Origin: Jiella endophytica
Lineage (GTDB): Bacteria; Pseudomonadota; Alphaproteobacteria; Rhizobiales; Rhizobiaceae
Reading direction: 5' to 3'
DNA length: 64,000 bases
Assembly (NCBI RefSeq): GCF_004519335.1
Contig: NZ_SOZD01000002.1
Coordinates: 124,001 to 188,000, forward strand
Part shown: piece after piece, positions 16,866-25,321 of the stretch
How positions within the stretch are numbered: position 1 is the first letter of the stretch
How the letters are laid out: each line of letters begins with the position of its first letter
Notes under the pieces: model-generated
Seen by the model: only the letters and a program-made list of their open reading frames with translations
Databases searched by the model: none
What the model was told of the DNA's origin: nothing
Position numbers and translations under genes: made by a program

Positions 16866-17192
16866 TCATTCCGCCGGCGCCGCCTCGCGCAGGATTGCGT
16901 TAATGCGCTCTTCCCAATCGTCGCCCGCCCGGCGGAACCTTTCGACCGTCTCTCTGTCGACACGGACATTCGTCTGTTCGCCCTCGATCCGATCAAAGGG
17001 ACGGTCGAGCGGCATCAGGCAGGCATCGTCTTCGATCGGCGGATTGTCCGAGTCGAGGAGCGCATCCGCAGTGATCGCCGCGTCTTCTTCAGGGGTCATC
17101 TCCGCCAGAGCCTTCCGGGTCTTGCGGCGAGCTTCGACCCAATCCTCCGCGCTGGCCTCGGTCTTTACGAAGACTGTTCGCGTGACGAGCAT
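16866..17192 (-). CDS. brnA: BrnA-type antitoxin
   Basis: A 108-residue protein whose C-terminus (TNVRVDRETVERFR through the WEERINAILREA segment) is a ribbon-helix-helix-like BrnA DNA-binding domain; the middle has the acidic DNPPIEDD stretch typical of the family. BrnA neutralises BrnT ribonuclease and represses the pair. The ATG at 17192 has GAGAGG about nine bases upstream; an ATG at 17213 is an alternative. The gene overlaps the end of brnT by about 100 bases. The pair sits opposite to the phn operon, between phnJ and phnK. Confidence 0.75.
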   Translation of the reverse strand: MLVTRTVFVKTEASAEDWVEARRKTRKALAEMTPEEDAAITADALLDSDNPPIEDDACLMPLDRPFDRIEGEQTNVRVDRETVERFRRAGDDWEERINAILREAAPAE

Positions 17193-17493
17193 AGATGCCA
17201 ACCTCTCTGTCATTGGCCTTTCGGAACGAGATGACACGAACCCGGGCGCCACGTTCCGTGTATACGATGACATGGTGGCGATCGCCGATCATGCCAATAG
17301 CGATTTTGCGTGTCTCACCATAGTTGCGCCGGTTGTCGACGAAGATCGCCGCCGTGGCGAAATCGAAGCGTTCGACATCGGAAAAAGGTGGCCGTCCCAA
17401 TGCGAGGTTCGCGTTGGACTTTGCTTCATCCCACTCGAACCTAACGTCGTGCCCCACAGGGAAGCGATAGCTCAGGTTGCTGGGAGCCGGCAA
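17089..17493 (-). CDS. brnT: BrnT-type ribonuclease toxin, extended C-terminus
   Basis: The frame contains the BrnT signature FEWDEAKSNAN near residue 19 and the closing motif VYTERGARVRVISFRKANDRE. BrnT is a RelE-like ribonuclease that arrests translation. The conserved domain ends near residue 100, where related genes usually stop at the antitoxin start. Here the frame runs another 33 or so residues (Gly/Arg/Ser-rich) into brnA, which suggests a lost stop. The start is uncertain: TTG at 17493 gives 134 residues, and a GTG lies near the FEWDEAK motif. It lies opposite to phnJ and phnK, and only 27 bases separate it from the phnK start. Confidence 0.75.
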   Translation of the reverse strand: MPAPSNLSYRFPVGHDVRFEWDEAKSNANLALGRPPFSDVERFDFATAAIFVDNRRNYGETRKIAIGMIGDRHHVIVYTERGARVRVISFRKANDREVGIYARHANSLRKDRGQRGGLGRSSPQDPEGSGGDDP

Positions 17494-17519
17494 TATGTTG
17501 CTCGAGGAATCTTGCTGCC

Positions 17520-18296
17520 ATGACCGACCTCCCCCTCCTCTCCGTCCGCTCGGCCACCCGCCTCTATGGTAGCCGTGTCGGCTGCGAGGACGTCTCCTTC
17601 GAGCTTTATCCGGGCGAGATCCTGGCGATCGTCGGCGAGAGCGGCTCCGGCAAGACGACGCTCCTCAACTGCCTCTCCTGTCGCATGGCTCTGACCGGCG
17701 GCAGCGTCTCCTATCGCATGCGGGACGGCGCGATGCGCGACCTCGCGACCCTCACCGAGGCCGAGCGCCGTTTCCTGATGCGCACCGACTGGGGCTTCGT
17801 CCACCAGAACCCCGCCGACGGCCTGAGAATGCGGGTGTCTGCCGGCGCCAATATCGGCGAGCGGATGATGGCCGTCGGCGACCGGCACTATGGTCGCATC
17901 CGCCAGACCGCCGAAGACTGGCTCGGCCGCGTCGAGATCCCCGGTGCGCGGATCGACGACCGGCCGACGGCCTTTTCCGGCGGCATGCGCCAGCGACTGC
18001 AGATCGCCCGCAACCTCGTCACCGGCCCGCGCCTCGTCTTCATGGACGAGCCGACCGGTGGGCTCGACGTCTCGGTGCAGGCGCGGCTCCTCGACCTCCT
18101 GCGCTCGCTGGTCGGCGAGATGGGCCTCTCGGCGATCGTCGTGACCCATGACCTTGCGGTGGCGCGCCTGCTCTCCCACCGCATCATGGTGATGAAGGAG
18201 GGCCATGTCATCGAACATGGCCTGACCGATCGGGTGCTCGACGACCCGCAGCACGCCTATACCCAGCTCCTCGTCGCCTCGATCCTGGAGGTCTGA
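17520..18296 (+). CDS. phnK: PhnK, ABC-type ATPase of the C-P lyase complex
   Basis: A 258-residue ABC-fold ATPase with Walker A GESGSGKT near residue 39, signature FSGGMRQRLQIARN, Walker B LVFMDEPTGGLD and H-loop THDLAVAR. It resembles the peptide-transporter ATPases but has no permease partner; PhnK binds the PhnGHIJ core and is required for phosphonate breakdown in vivo. A GAGGA ribosome-binding candidate lies upstream of ATG 17520. Transcripts from phnJ must cross the antisense brnTA module to reach it, unless a separate promoter lies in that spacer. Confidence 0.93.
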   Translation: MTDLPLLSVRSATRLYGSRVGCEDVSFELYPGEILAIVGESGSGKTTLLNCLSCRMALTGGSVSYRMRDGAMRDLATLTEAERRFLMRTDWGFVHQNPADGLRMRVSAGANIGERMMAVGDRHYGRIRQTAEDWLGRVEIPGARIDDRPTAFSGGMRQRLQIARNLVTGPRLVFMDEPTGGLDVSVQARLLDLLRSLVGEMGLSAIVVTHDLAVARLLSHRIMVMKEGHVIEHGLTDRVLDDPQHAYTQLLVASILEV

Positions 18297-18301
18297 CTGA
18301 A

Positions 18302-19030
18302 ATGACGACCGCAACCCCAGACGCGCGGCTGATCCTGAAGGACGTCGCCAAGAGTTTTACCAATCACTTGCGCGGCGGCGTCCACCTTCCCGTCGTTGCC
18401 GGCGTGTCGTTTCGCATCGATGCCGGCGAGGTCGTCGTCCTTGGCGGCCCGTCAGGCGTCGGCAAGTCCTCGATCCTCCGGATGATCGTCGGCAACTACG
18501 CGGCAGAACGCGGGCAGATCCTGATGCGCAGTTCGGCGGATGCGGCCTTCGTGGACGTCGCCGCCGCCAGCCCGCGCGAGGTCATCGCGCTCCGCCGCAA
18601 TGTCGTCGGCTATGTCAGCCAGTTCCTCAGGGCAATCCCGCGGGTCTCGGCCCTCGACGTCGTCGCCGAGCCGCTGCTCGCCCGCGGCATCGGGCAGGCC
18701 GACGCGAGGCGGCAGGCCGGCGAGCTGCTCGAACGGCTGAACCTTCCTTCGGCCCTCTACGACCTGCCGCCCGCCACCTTCTCCGGCGGCGAGAAACAGC
18801 GGGTCAACATCGCCCGCGGCTTCCTCACCGACCACCCGATCCTGCTCCTCGACGAGCCGACCGCCTCCCTCGACAACGCCAATCGCGACGTCGTCTGCGG
18901 GCTGATCGCGGACAAGCGCAAGGCGGGCGTCGCCATCCTCGGCATCTTTCACGACGAGGAGGTGCGCTGCCGGGTCGCGACGCGCATCGTCGACGTCTCG
19001 GGCTTTTCGGCGCGCAGGGCCGCGGCGTGA
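18302..19030 (+). CDS. phnL: PhnL, ABC-type ATPase of the phosphonate operon
   Basis: A 242-residue ABC-fold ATPase with Walker [10 protein letters not shown] near residue 51, signature [14 protein letters not shown] and Walker [12 protein letters not shown]. It resembles LolD/MacB-type ATPases, as PhnL does, and works with PhnK and the C-P lyase core rather than in membrane transport. It starts five bases after phnK, and its stop overlaps the start of the acetyltransferase gene. Length and motifs are normal. Confidence 0.93.
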   Translation: MTTATPDARLILKDVAKSFTNHLRGGVHLPVVAGVSFRIDAGEVVVLGGPSGVGKSSILRMIVGNYAAERGQILMRSSADAAFVDVAAASPREVIALRRNVVGYVSQFLRAIPRVSALDVVAEPLLARGIGQADARRQAGELLERLNLPSALYDLPPATFSGGEKQRVNIARGFLTDHPILLLDEPTASLDNANRDVVCGLIADKRKAGVAILGIFHDEEVRCRVATRIVDVSGFSARRAAA

Positions 19031-19644
19031 TGGCGAAACTGTCCGAAACGCCGCTGATCCATCCGAGCGCCGAGGTCGATGCCTCGCATCTCGGCCGCTA
19101 CACCGAGATCGCAGAACGATGCCGCATCTCCGAAACCCGGCTCGGCGACTATTCCTACGTCATGCAGGACTGCGGCGTCTGGGCGGCCGAGATCGGCAAA
19201 TTCGTCAATATCGCTGCGGCCGTGCGCATCAATGCCACCAACCATCCGACCTGGCGGGCGACGCTGCACCACTTCACCTATCGCGCCGGCGACTATTTCG
19301 ACGGCGAGGCGAATGAGGCGGAATTCTTCGACTGGCGACGCGCCCATGCCGTGACGATCGGCCATGATGTCTGGATCGGCCACGGCGCGACGATCCTGCC
19401 CGGCGTCACCGTCGGCAACGGCGCCGTCGTCGGCGCCGGGGCGGTGGTCTCGAAGGACGTCGAGCCCTATACGATCGTCGGCGGCGTTCCCGCGAAGACG
19501 ATCCGCCGGCGATTTTCCGAGGAGGTCGCCGCCGGCATGGAGCGGCTGGCCTGGTGGGATTGGCCCCATGCCGCGCTGCACGCCGCGCTCGATGATTTCC
19601 GCCACCTCGACGCTGCGGCATTCATCGCCAAACATAGATCGTAA
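19030..19644 (+). CDS. Hexapeptide-repeat acyltransferase of phosphonate operons (TIGR03308 type)
   Basis: A 204-residue left-handed beta-helix acetyltransferase: hexapeptide repeats are visible both early ([16 protein letters not shown]) and late ([20 protein letters not shown], then [12 protein letters not shown]). Members of this group are found almost only with C-P lyase genes; they probably acetylate an aminophosphonate or intermediate, a job done by PhnO elsewhere. The start is ATG 19030 overlapping the phnL stop, with a GTG three bases before. It ends the first phn unit; a Pho-box array and phnC follow. Confidence 0.88.
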   Translation: MAKLSETPLIHPSAEVDASHLGRYTEIAERCRISETRLGDYSYVMQDCGVWAAEIGKFVNIAAAVRINATNHPTWRATLHHFTYRAGDYFDGEANEAEFFDWRRAHAVTIGHDVWIGHGATILPGVTVGNGAVVGAGAVVSKDVEPYTIVGGVPAKTIRRRFSEEVAAGMERLAWWDWPHAALHAALDDFRHLDAAAFIAKHRS

Positions 19645-19669
19645 GCCATTCTTTCCGTTGGCGATTCAA

Positions 19670-19713
19670 TCGTCATCGAACCATCGTGAAAGCGTCATCG
19701 AAGTCTCATGCTG
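19670..19713 (+). promoter_or_regulatory. Tandem Pho-box array upstream of phnC
   Basis: Four consecutive 11-base units read TCGTCATCGAA, CCATCGTGAAA, GCGTCATCGAA and GTCTCATGCTG. The first and third nearly coincide, and all align with the PhoB half-site (TGTCAT plus four). Two adjacent boxes are therefore likely. TCTAAA at 19718-19723 is a possible -10. This would drive phnC-phnD-phnE-phnM-phnN separately from the phnG unit. Confidence 0.65.
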
Positions 19714-19766
19714 CGGCTCTAAAGCTGCCTCGACGCGGCAGCGCGACCTCGATCAGGAGCACGCCC

Positions 19767-20627
19767 ATGATGGCGATCTCAGTCGAAAAGCTTTCCAAGC
19801 GCTTCGGCCGGAAGCAGGCCCTTTGCGAAATCGACCTTTCAATCGCCGAGGGCGAGATGGTCGCTCTGATCGGTGCGTCCGGCTCCGGCAAGTCGACGCT
19901 GATGCGCCACATCGCCGGGCTGGAGCGCGGCGATACCGGGTCGTCAGTCAAGATCCTCGGCGACGTCCAGCAGAAGGACGGCAGGTTCGGCCCGAAAATG
20001 CGCGAGTTGCGCAGCCAGATCGGCGTCATCTTCCAGCAGTTCAATCTGGTCGCCCGGCTGCCGGTGATCACCAATGTCCTTACCGGCATACTTGGTCGTA
20101 TCTCGGCCTGGCGCGGCACCTTCGGCATCTTCTCGAAATCCGAGAAGGCCGATGCGATCCATGCGCTGGCCCGGGTCGGAATCCCCGAGGTCGCCTGGCA
20201 GCGGGCGTCGACGCTCTCTGGCGGCCAGCAGCAGCGGGCAGCAATCGCGCGGACGCTGATGCAGCGCTCAAAGATCCTGCTTGCCGACGAGCCGATCGCC
20301 TCGCTCGATCCCGCCTCGGCGCGGCGGGTGATGGACGTTCTCGCCGACATCAACCGCACCGAGGGCATGACCGTGCTCGTCTCGCTGCACCAGGTCGAAT
20401 ACGCCCGCGTCTATTGCGATCGCACGATCGCGCTGCGGGACGGAAGGGTCGTCTATGACGGCTCGTCCGACGCTTTGTCCGACGATTTCCTGACCAGGCT
20501 CTACGGCGCCGCGTCGGAGGAACTCGTGCTGCCGCAGCGCCTCCCCGTCAAGGACAGCCGCGCCCCGGCCCCCGCATCGTCCGCCCCCGGCATCCGCCAG
20601 GGGCAGGAGGAACTGGCGCCCGCCTAA
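19767..20627 (+). CDS. phnC: PhnC, phosphonate ABC transporter ATPase
   Basis: A 286-residue ATPase with Walker A GASGSGKS near residue 35, a Q-loop [10 protein letters not shown], signature [13 protein letters not shown] and Walker [13 protein letters not shown]. It powers phosphonate uptake with PhnD and PhnE. Two ATGs lie side by side (19767 and 19770), with AGGAG seven bases ahead of the first. The reading frame is open further upstream, but that stretch overlaps the Pho-box array and is not coding. The last 40 residues are proline- and alanine-rich. Confidence 0.93.
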   Translation: MMAISVEKLSKRFGRKQALCEIDLSIAEGEMVALIGASGSGKSTLMRHIAGLERGDTGSSVKILGDVQQKDGRFGPKMRELRSQIGVIFQQFNLVARLPVITNVLTGILGRISAWRGTFGIFSKSEKADAIHALARVGIPEVAWQRASTLSGGQQQRAAIARTLMQRSKILLADEPIASLDPASARRVMDVLADINRTEGMTVLVSLHQVEYARVYCDRTIALRDGRVVYDGSSDALSDDFLTRLYGAASEELVLPQRLPVKDSRAPAPASSAPGIRQGQEELAPA

Positions 20628-20674
20628 GACGGTCCGTCACCTACCCCCCCATCATCAACAGGGAAGAACGACAG

Positions 20675-21679
20675 ATGAACTTCTTTTCCAAGGCCCTTGC
20701 TGCCGCCGCGGTGACGCTGTCACTCGCCGGACCTGCCCTTGCTCAGGACACGATCAATTTCGGCATCATCTCGACCGAGAGCCAGCAGAACCTGCGCCCG
20801 AAGTGGGAGCCGTTCCTGAAGGACATGGAAGAGCAGACCGGCCTCACCGTGAAGCCGTTCTTCGCCTCCGACTATGCCGGCGTCATCGAGGGCATGCGCT
20901 TCGGCAAGGTGCAGGTCGCCTGGTTCGGCAACAAGTCGGCCATGGAAGCCGTCGATCGCGCCGATGGCGAGATCTTCGCCCAGACCGTCGATGCCTCGGG
21001 CAATCCGGGCTACTGGTCGCTGATCCTCGTTCCGGCCGATTCCAAGCTGACCTCGCTCGACGACCTGCTGAAGTGCGACAAGACGCTGAACTTCGGCCTC
21101 GGCGACCCGAACTCGACCTCGGGCTATCTCGTCCCAATGACCTTCGTCTTTGCCCAGAACGGCATCGACCCGAAGCAGTGCTTCAAGACGGTGACCAATG
21201 CCAACCACGAGACCAACGCCATGGCGGTCGCCAACGGCCAGGTCGACGCCGCGTCGAACAATACCGAAAACCTTGCCCTGATCGAGAAGAACCAGCCGGA
21301 AGCCTTCAAGCGGATCAAGATCCTCTGGAAGTCGCCGCTGATCCCGTCCGACCCGCTGGTGATCTCCAAGAAGGTCGATGCGGACACCCGCCAGAAGATC
21401 TCGGACTTCGTGCTCAACTACGGCACCGAGAACTCCAAGGGCGATGCCGCGAAGGAAAAGGAAATCCTCGCCGGCCTCGAATGGGCGCCGTTCAAGAAGT
21501 CGAACGACGACCAGCTGCTGCCGATCCGCGTGATGGAAGTCTCCAAGAAGATCGGCCAGCTTCAGGCTGACGACAAGATGGACGAAGCCGCCAAGAAGGC
21601 CGAGATCGAGAAGCTCGAGGCCGAAAAGGCCGAGTATCAGAAGAAGATCGAAGCCAACGAGACGAAGTCGGGTGCCTGA
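20675..21679 (+). CDS. phnD: PhnD, phosphonate-binding periplasmic protein
   Basis: A 334-residue binding protein with a Sec signal peptide (residues 1-23, cleavage after ALA-Q) and a mature start INFGIISTESQQNLRPKW typical of PhnD. The ligand-binding part is followed by a Lys/Glu-rich helical tail (about residues 285-334), likely a coiled coil. It binds phosphonates in the periplasm and hands them to PhnE. A GGGAAGAAC ribosome-binding stretch precedes ATG 20675. A strong hairpin follows the gene, which may raise its mRNA level over the permease. Confidence 0.94.
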   Translation: MNFFSKALAAAAVTLSLAGPALAQDTINFGIISTESQQNLRPKWEPFLKDMEEQTGLTVKPFFASDYAGVIEGMRFGKVQVAWFGNKSAMEAVDRADGEIFAQTVDASGNPGYWSLILVPADSKLTSLDDLLKCDKTLNFGLGDPNSTSGYLVPMTFVFAQNGIDPKQCFKTVTNANHETNAMAVANGQVDAASNNTENLALIEKNQPEAFKRIKILWKSPLIPSDPLVISKKVDADTRQKISDFVLNYGTENSKGDAAKEKEILAGLEWAPFKKSNDDQLLPIRVMEVSKKIGQLQADDKMDEAAKKAEIEKLEAEKAEYQKKIEANETKSGA

Positions 21680-21723
21680 TCGCCCTGCACCCGAGGCCGC
21701 CTGCGGCCACGGGCAGACAATCG

Positions 21724-21753
21724 GCGGCCGGTCGCGCATCTGCGACCGGCCGC
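21724..21753 (+). terminator. Hairpin between phnD and phnE (attenuator or mRNA stabiliser)
   Basis: A perfect 12-base stem, GCGGCCGGTCGC paired with GCGACCGGCCGC around a 6-base loop, followed by TTTG. It lies 45 bases after phnD and 34 before phnE. Such hairpins after binding-protein genes commonly let the binding protein be made in excess of its permease. Confidence 0.6.
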
Positions 21754-21786
21754 TTTGATGAAGCGCTTCGAAGGGATCGATCTCAG

Positions 21787-22629
21787 ATGAGCACGACCAG
21801 CGAGACCGTTGCGGGCGCCTCCGCCGCCACGCCGGCCGACAGGGCGTCGGACGTCAATGCCGGCCGCGACTGGTCGCGATCCGTCTGGAACCTCGTGATC
21901 CTCGCCGGCCTCGTCGCCGCGCTGGCGATCAGCTGGGGTCCCTCGGAGATGGGGCGCTGGACGTTCCTCTTCACCGATTCCGCCAATATGGCGGAATATG
22001 CCTCGGGCTTCCTGCGCCCCGACTTCACCGACTGGCGCTACTATGTCGACGAAATGATCGTCACCGTCGAGATCGCGCTCTGGGGCACCTTCCTGTCGCT
22101 GATCGTCTCGATCCCCTTCGGCATTCTCTGCGCCCACAACATGGTGCCCTGGTGGATCCTCCATCCCTGCCGCCGCCTGATGGACTTCTTCCGGGCGATC
22201 CACGAGGTGGTCTGGGCGGTGCTGTTCGTCGTCGCCGTCGGCCTCGGGCCCTTCGCCGGGGTCATGGCGCTGTTCGTCCACAACACCGGCATCATGGCGA
22301 AGCTGTTTTCCGAGGCGGTGGAATCCATCGATCCGCGGCCGGTCGAAGGCATCCGCTCCACCGGCGCGACGCGCATTCAAGAGGTCGTCTTCGGCGTCAT
22401 CCCGCAGGTGCTGCCGCTCTGGGTGTCCTATACGCTCTACCGCCTCGAGACCAACGTCCGCACCGCGACGATCCTCGGCGTCATCGGTGCCGGAGGCATC
22501 GGCCAGGTGCTGTTCGAATCGGTGCGCGGCTTTTATTATCCGCAATCATCGGCGATCCTGATCATCATCGTCGTGACCGTCGTCCTGACCGACCTTCTGT
22601 CCCAGCAGCTGCGCAAGTTCGTCACCTGA
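21787..22629 (+). CDS. phnE: PhnE, phosphonate ABC transporter permease
   Basis: A 280-residue inner-membrane permease with about six transmembrane segments (the first near residues 38-58). The ATPase-contact loop (VEGIRSTGATRIQEVVFGVI) and the end segment ATILGVIGAGGIGQ are typical of PhnE. It forms the channel, presumably as a homodimer, because only one phnE is present here while many rhizobia carry a pair. It starts at ATG 21787 after the phnD hairpin and is followed 56 bases later by phnM. Confidence 0.92.
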   Translation: MSTTSETVAGASAATPADRASDVNAGRDWSRSVWNLVILAGLVAALAISWGPSEMGRWTFLFTDSANMAEYASGFLRPDFTDWRYYVDEMIVTVEIALWGTFLSLIVSIPFGILCAHNMVPWWILHPCRRLMDFFRAIHEVVWAVLFVVAVGLGPFAGVMALFVHNTGIMAKLFSEAVESIDPRPVEGIRSTGATRIQEVVFGVIPQVLPLWVSYTLYRLETNVRTATILGVIGAGGIGQVLFESVRGFYYPQSSAILIIIVVTVVLTDLLSQQLRKFVT

Positions 22630-22685
22630 CCGACAGTGTCCGGGTCCTTGGGGACCATCCGCATTCTGCTTCTGAAAGACCCTTA

Positions 22686-23825
22686 ATGTCCTCCGAAACG
22701 GTTCTCACCAACGCCCGTGTCGTCCTTCCCGGCGAGACGATCGACGGGCATGTCGTCATCCGCGACGGCATGATCGCGGCGATCGGCGAAGGCGCCGCCG
22801 CCGGCGAGGATCTTGGCGGCGACACGCTGATCCCGGGCCTCGTCGAGCTTCATACCGACCACATCGAGACCCATTTCATGCCACGGCCGAAGGTGTTCTG
22901 GGACATGTTCGCCGCGCTGCATGCCCATGATGCGCAGATCGCCTCGTCGGGCATCACCACCGTCTTCGACGCCATCCGCGTCGGCACCGACGAGGACGCG
23001 ACGCTGACCGTCGACACGATGGAAAAGCTGTCCGACGTCATCGCCGAGGCGGCAAAGGCCGACGTCACCCGCGCCGAGCATTTCATCCATCTGCGATGCG
23101 AGGTTTCCGCGCCCGACGCCGTCGAGGGCTTCGAGCGGCTGTCGAAGAATGTCCGGGTGCGCCTCGCCTCGCTGATGGACCACGCACCGGGCCAGCGCCA
23201 GTTCGTCAGCTTCGACACCTATCGCACCTACTACCAGAAGAAAAAGGCGCTGTCGGACGAGGAGTTCGACCGCTTCACCAAGCGGCGTATCGCCGAGTCC
23301 GAAAAGAACAGCGGCCCGTCCCGCCGGGCGATCGCCGCTGCGGCCATGGAGCGCGGCATCGCCCTCGCCTCCCACGACGATGCCACCGACGCGCATGTCG
23401 AGGAGGCGCTGGCGCTCGGCACGCAGATCGCCGAGTTCCCGACCACCACCGAAGCCGCTGCGGCATCCCACGGCGCCGGCCTCGGCGTCCTGATGGGCGC
23501 GCCGAACATCGTTCGCGGCGGTTCGCATTCCGGCAATGTCGCAGCACACGATCTCCTCGCCGCCGGCCATCTGGACATTCTCTCCTCGGACTACGTGCCG
23601 TTCTCGATGCTGCAGGCGGTCTTCGTCCTTGCACGCGAGGGAACGCTCGACCTGCCGGCCGCAATCCGCCTCGTCTCCAGCAATCCGGCCAAAGCGGCCG
23701 GTCTTGCCGATCGCGGCGAGATCGTCGTCGAAAAGCGCGCCGATCTGGTGCGCGTGCGCGAGAGCCTTCCCGGGCGGCCGCCTTTCGTCGCATCGGTCTA
23801 TCGGGCCGGCCGCCGTGTCGCCTGA
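22686..23825 (+). CDS. phnM: PhnM, ribose 1-phosphonate 5-triphosphate diphosphatase
   Basis: A 379-residue amidohydrolase-fold enzyme. The metal-binding start IPGLVELHTDHIETH and the late SHDDATDAHVEEA and DILSSDYVP motifs are characteristic. It removes pyrophosphate from ribose 1-phosphonate 5-triphosphate, giving the PhnJ substrate. The frame is open upstream into phnE, but ATG 22686 gives the normal length and start (MSSETVLTNARVVLP). The stop overlaps phnN, whose GTG lies eight bases inside. Confidence 0.94.
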   Translation: MSSETVLTNARVVLPGETIDGHVVIRDGMIAAIGEGAAAGEDLGGDTLIPGLVELHTDHIETHFMPRPKVFWDMFAALHAHDAQIASSGITTVFDAIRVGTDEDATLTVDTMEKLSDVIAEAAKADVTRAEHFIHLRCEVSAPDAVEGFERLSKNVRVRLASLMDHAPGQRQFVSFDTYRTYYQKKKALSDEEFDRFTKRRIAESEKNSGPSRRAIAAAAMERGIALASHDDATDAHVEEALALGTQIAEFPTTTEAAAASHGAGLGVLMGAPNIVRGGSHSGNVAAHDLLAAGHLDILSSDYVPFSMLQAVFVLAREGTLDLPAAIRLVSSNPAKAAGLADRGEIVVEKRADLVRVRESLPGRPPFVASVYRAGRRVA

Positions 23826-24405
23826 GCAGGCACAGCAGAGCCCGCTCGGTGCGTTCGTTGCCGTCGTCGGGCCGAGCGGCGCCGGCAAGGACACGCTGAT
23901 CCGGCTCGCGGCCCGCCATTTCGCGCGGGATGACGGCTTCCACTTTGCCCGCCGCGTCGTCACCCGAAAGGCCGATCCCGAAGCGGAGGACCACGCCGAA
24001 ATCGACGAGGCGGAGTTCGAGCGGCGGCAGGATGCCCGGGACTTCGCCCTTTCCTGGCGCGCCCATGGCCTCGGCTACGGCCTCGACCGCAGCCTGTTGT
24101 CGCGTGTTTCTCACGGCCAGACGGTGATCGCCAACATCTCCCGCCGCCAGATCGGCGATGCGGCGGCGGTGTTTCCGCGGCTTGCCGTCGCCCATGTCGT
24201 CGTCGCCGAGCCGCTCTTGGTCGAACGCATCGTCAGACGCGGGCGGGAAAGCCGCGAGGCTGCCGTCGAACGCGCCAGGCGAGAGGCGCCGTTGGAGCTG
24301 CCTCGCGCGGTCTGGCGGGTGGCGGAAATCGACAATTCCGGCCCGGTCGAACAGGGACTCGGGCGGTTTCTCGAATTTCTCGAAGCCTGCCAGCCGAAGG
24401 TCTAG
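23815..24405 (+). CDS. phnN: PhnN, ribose 1,5-bisphosphate phosphokinase
   Basis: A 196-residue guanylate-kinase-like P-loop kinase (GPSGAGKD near residue 20, FARRVVTRKAD after it). It phosphorylates ribose 1,5-bisphosphate to PRPP, the last step of the C-P lyase pathway. The start is inferred as GTG 23815, overlapping the end of phnM; no ATG lies between it and the P-loop. Its substrate needs prior opening of the cyclic phosphate by PhnP or an equivalent, which is not in this operon (see the PHP gene at 11607). Confidence 0.92.
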   Translation: MSPEQAQQSPLGAFVAVVGPSGAGKDTLIRLAARHFARDDGFHFARRVVTRKADPEAEDHAEIDEAEFERRQDARDFALSWRAHGLGYGLDRSLLSRVSHGQTVIANISRRQIGDAAAVFPRLAVAHVVVAEPLLVERIVRRGRESREAAVERARREAPLELPRAVWRVAEIDNSGPVEQGLGRFLEFLEACQPKV

Positions 24406-24584
24406 CGGTCGCTTCGCCACTTCGCGACAGGTCTTTCGCCGCTGCACCGAAGTTCCAACCACACGCTCAAATTGCCGACCCCAAAGAAAGCGTGCTTTAC
24501 TATTCATGTGAACGGTTCGCCGAAATTGGAGCGGGGCTTGAAATCAGTGCTTTGTACGTACATTGTGAGTACGCGACAGGCTCC

Positions 24585-24860
24585 GTGAAGTTCGGCTGGG
24601 ACGAAGGCAAACGGCGCTGGGTCCTGAGCGATCGCAAGATCGACTTGGCGGACATGACAGCACTTTTCGACGGGCGCCCACGAGTCTCCTATTCGTCGCC
24701 ACGAAACGGGGAGGATCGCATCGTCTCTGTGGGCGAGATCAACGGGCGTCTGTTTGCCGTCATCTGGATGTGGAGGGAGGAGACCCTCTGGTTGATAACT
24801 GCCAGACGAGCATGGAAACGCGAAGAACGACAGTATCTAGCAATGATCGAGAAGCAGTAG
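24585..24860 (+). CDS. brnT: BrnT-type ribonuclease toxin (second copy)
   Basis: A 91-residue protein of normal BrnT size with the family start VKFGWDEGKRRWVL and a closing LWLITARRAWKREERQY segment that corresponds to the RKAxxRE end motif. I chose GTG 24585 because the longer frame (to 24492) has no family sequence. A translation start for the antitoxin lies two bases after its stop. The pair follows phnN by about 180 bases in the same direction. The copy is divergent from the brnT inside the phn operon, so the two look like independent acquisitions. Confidence 0.75.
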   Translation: MKFGWDEGKRRWVLSDRKIDLADMTALFDGRPRVSYSSPRNGEDRIVSVGEINGRLFAVIWMWREETLWLITARRAWKREERQYLAMIEKQ

Positions 24861-24862
24861 CC

Positions 24863-25147
24863 ATGAACGGCGGTGAGACAGACTTCGACCGAATTGACGA
24901 CGAGGCAGAACTTGCCCGACAGGAGGGCGCTGATCCCGATCTCCAGGCCATTCCTGCCGACTGGTTTCTCCATGCCCGCCTGGAGACCGGCATCCCCGCT
25001 CCTCCTTCACCGGCGAACAAACGCCCCGTCACTATCAGGCTCGATCCTGAAGTCATCGACCACTTCAAGGGACAGGGGCGCGGATGGCAGACGCGGATCA
25101 ATGCGGTTCTGAAAGCATTCGTCGTCGGCCAGCGGGGGAACCGTTAA
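24863..25147 (+). CDS. brnA: BrnA-type antitoxin (second copy)
   Basis: A 94-residue antitoxin whose C-terminus is the classical BrnA ribbon-helix-helix domain: KRPVTIRLDPEVIDHFK, then GWQTRINAVLKAFV. The N-terminal half is acidic (FDRIDDEAELARQEGADPD), the part that contacts the toxin in this family. It starts at ATG 24863, two bases after brnT, so it is co-transcribed. BrnA normally represses its own promoter, which would lie before 24585. Confidence 0.85.
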   Translation: MNGGETDFDRIDDEAELARQEGADPDLQAIPADWFLHARLETGIPAPPSPANKRPVTIRLDPEVIDHFKGQGRGWQTRINAVLKAFVVGQRGNR

Positions 25148-25158
25148 GTCTCTGCAAG

Positions 25159-25175
25159 TTTTGAATGATTCCAGA
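25159..25175. promoter_or_regulatory. Irr/Fur-like iron box upstream of the imelysin operon
   Basis: TTTTGAATGATTCCAGA resembles the rhizobial iron-control element (TTTAGAA N3 TTCTAAA), with 11 of 14 defined positions matching as read by eye. It lies about 150 bases before the first imelysin gene, in a short, relatively AT-rich spacer after brnA. Regulation by Irr or a Fur-type protein is inferred. Confidence 0.5.
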
Positions 25176-25321
25176 CAGAGATTTGATCGATTCCAATCTT
25201 TGCGGTGGCGGTTGACAGGGAAAGTTGACCGGCCTAGCCAAGATTTGTCGTATCCGCCGTGCCCATTCCCGCACCATCGATCACTGGACGCAAGATCGCG
25301 CCCGGGAGGAGATCCGTCGTC

